64,000 nucleotides of DNA from Oxyruncus cristatus (lineage: Eukaryota > Chordata > Aves > Passeriformes > Cotingidae): contig VXAY01002056.1 of assembly GCA_013399855.1 (NCBI GenBank), positions 2,285,009 through 2,349,008 on the forward strand, written 5' to 3'. Made by a program: the position numbers and the translations under genes. Under the pieces are notes generated by a model. The model did not search any database. It saw only the letters and a list, made by a program, of their open reading frames with translations, and was not told the origin of the DNA. Numbering within the stretch: position 1 is the first letter of the stretch; the number at the start of each line of letters is the position of its first letter. Shown here one piece after another: positions 62,917 through 64,000 of this stretch.

Positions 62917-64000
62917 CTACAGAAAAGATATATCAAATATTTATTGTGGAAGACAAGTGATATAATTTGGCATTCATACTATGGAGGGCTGAGGTATAAC
63001 TGTACTCCAGTATAACATATACAAACCTAGTGATAATTTAAAATTAGACCGCATTGTCTGGAAAATACTATGTCATTTCCATGGAAAAAAAAATGACAGT
63101 GTAAGTTGGCTCGGTCATAAAACTGATGGCTACCACTCAGACCTAAACAATTGGTTCTCTTTAGAGTTAAAAACATTCCAAATTTGAGTAATTGTATTAA
63201 ATATTGTTATAACGAAAGGTCACCAAGCATTCCAGAAAGCAGTTTCAAGAAGACATATAACAAATCCAACCCTATAGCCGAGACTTTTGAGACATTCCAA
63301 AAGTTTAAACTCCACTACATATTAACTATTTCTTGTTTGTACTGTTTCTTTACAAAATATCAGGAGATAATATGAGTGAGAGAGGATAAGTGAGAGCAGA
63401 AGACAAAGGATTAACAAAAATACTGCTTTAATGTTTAAGATTACAATAACAAATCTTATGTGACAGAGCACATATTTTCAAATGCACTTGTACTGCATTT
63501 TGGGGGCTCTTCAGAACAGTGAAAGCTGAGCTGTTTGTTTCCTTTTTTTTGTCAGAGTCAGATAGTTAAAACTCGAGATAGCTTTGAGTCAAGGTTGCTT
63601 CAGATAATTAATGGAAAGCAAAAGGGGGGATTAAGGCTGAAGACAATGGGAAGGAATAAAAAGTGTGAAAAATCCTCACTTTTATTATCTTCCAGTCCTG
63701 ATGTTGGAAAAAAACCACCTTAATTGGGTTAACGTAGTTGATGATACTGTCGTTTCTGAAAACTTACTGCATTTCAGAAAACATTATTTTGTAATATTTC
63801 ATGTTAACCTGTCAAACTAAAATCAAATACAGCACCCTGGGACATAAGTTAAGAATTATTGCTTGCAAAGACTGGTTAAGCTTCACAATAAGAAAATAAA
63901 AGGGGCTTTTAATACGACAAATCTTCTGTCCCTCCACTCCGAGTTATAAAATGAAAACAAAGCAGAAGGAAAACCAAAAGGAAAGAAAAACAAGGCAAAT
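62917..64000. other. Right edge: presumed ATP8B4 intron DNA
   Basis: No exon recognised on the - strand. One + strand segment after a strong acceptor (63556-63723) is open, but has no recognisable similarity. Confidence 0.4.

Noticed and set aside
1..64000. tRNA, rRNA, CRISPR arrays, operons, bacterial or phage genes
   Set aside because: None found. The sequence is eukaryotic nuclear DNA with spliced genes and LINE remnants.

Overview
This window is vertebrate nuclear DNA, most likely from a bird. Genes are split into short exons by long AT-rich introns, there are no bacterial-style operons, and two CR1-type LINE fragments are recognisable. Gene order matches the amniote DTWD1-ATP8B4 neighbourhood (human 15q21.2), with extra material between the two genes.

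Layout. (1) 1-5.3 kb, + strand: the last three coding exons, 3' UTR and poly(A) signal of DTWD1, a tRNA aminocarboxypropyltransferase. These exons are intact and look functional. (2) 5.3-16.5 kb: intergenic DNA in which I recognise nothing. (3) 16.5-35.8 kb, - strand: fourteen colinear remnants of a gene homologous to nicotinamide nucleotide transhydrogenase (NNT), the mitochondrial proton-pumping NAD(P) transhydrogenase. Introns are kept, so it is not a retrocopy. Several exons are frameshifted or carry stops, while others are open with canonical splice sites. The NADP(H)-binding domain III is missing after its first exon. (4) 35.8-49.8 kb: non-coding DNA with a + strand CR1 (41.8-42.3 kb) and an older - strand CR1 (45.3-46.6 kb). 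(5) 49.8-62.9 kb, - strand: eight colinear remnants of ATP8B4, a P4-ATPase lipid flippase. Some are frameshifted and the nucleotide-binding KGA motif is altered. Its 5' part lies beyond the right edge.

Interpretation. The most notable observation is the NNT-like relic between DTWD1 and ATP8B4, where humans have no NNT. Functional NNT lies beside FGF10 on human 5p12, and DTWD1 lies beside FGF7, the FGF10 paralogue. The relic is therefore plausibly the second copy from the same ancient block duplication, kept long enough to leave a readable exon series and then lost. ATP8B4 next to it also appears inactivated, while DTWD1 is intact. The exon assignments were made by eye from remembered family sequences. 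The overall identities are well supported because many exons agree in order and strand, but individual boundaries are approximate where stated.
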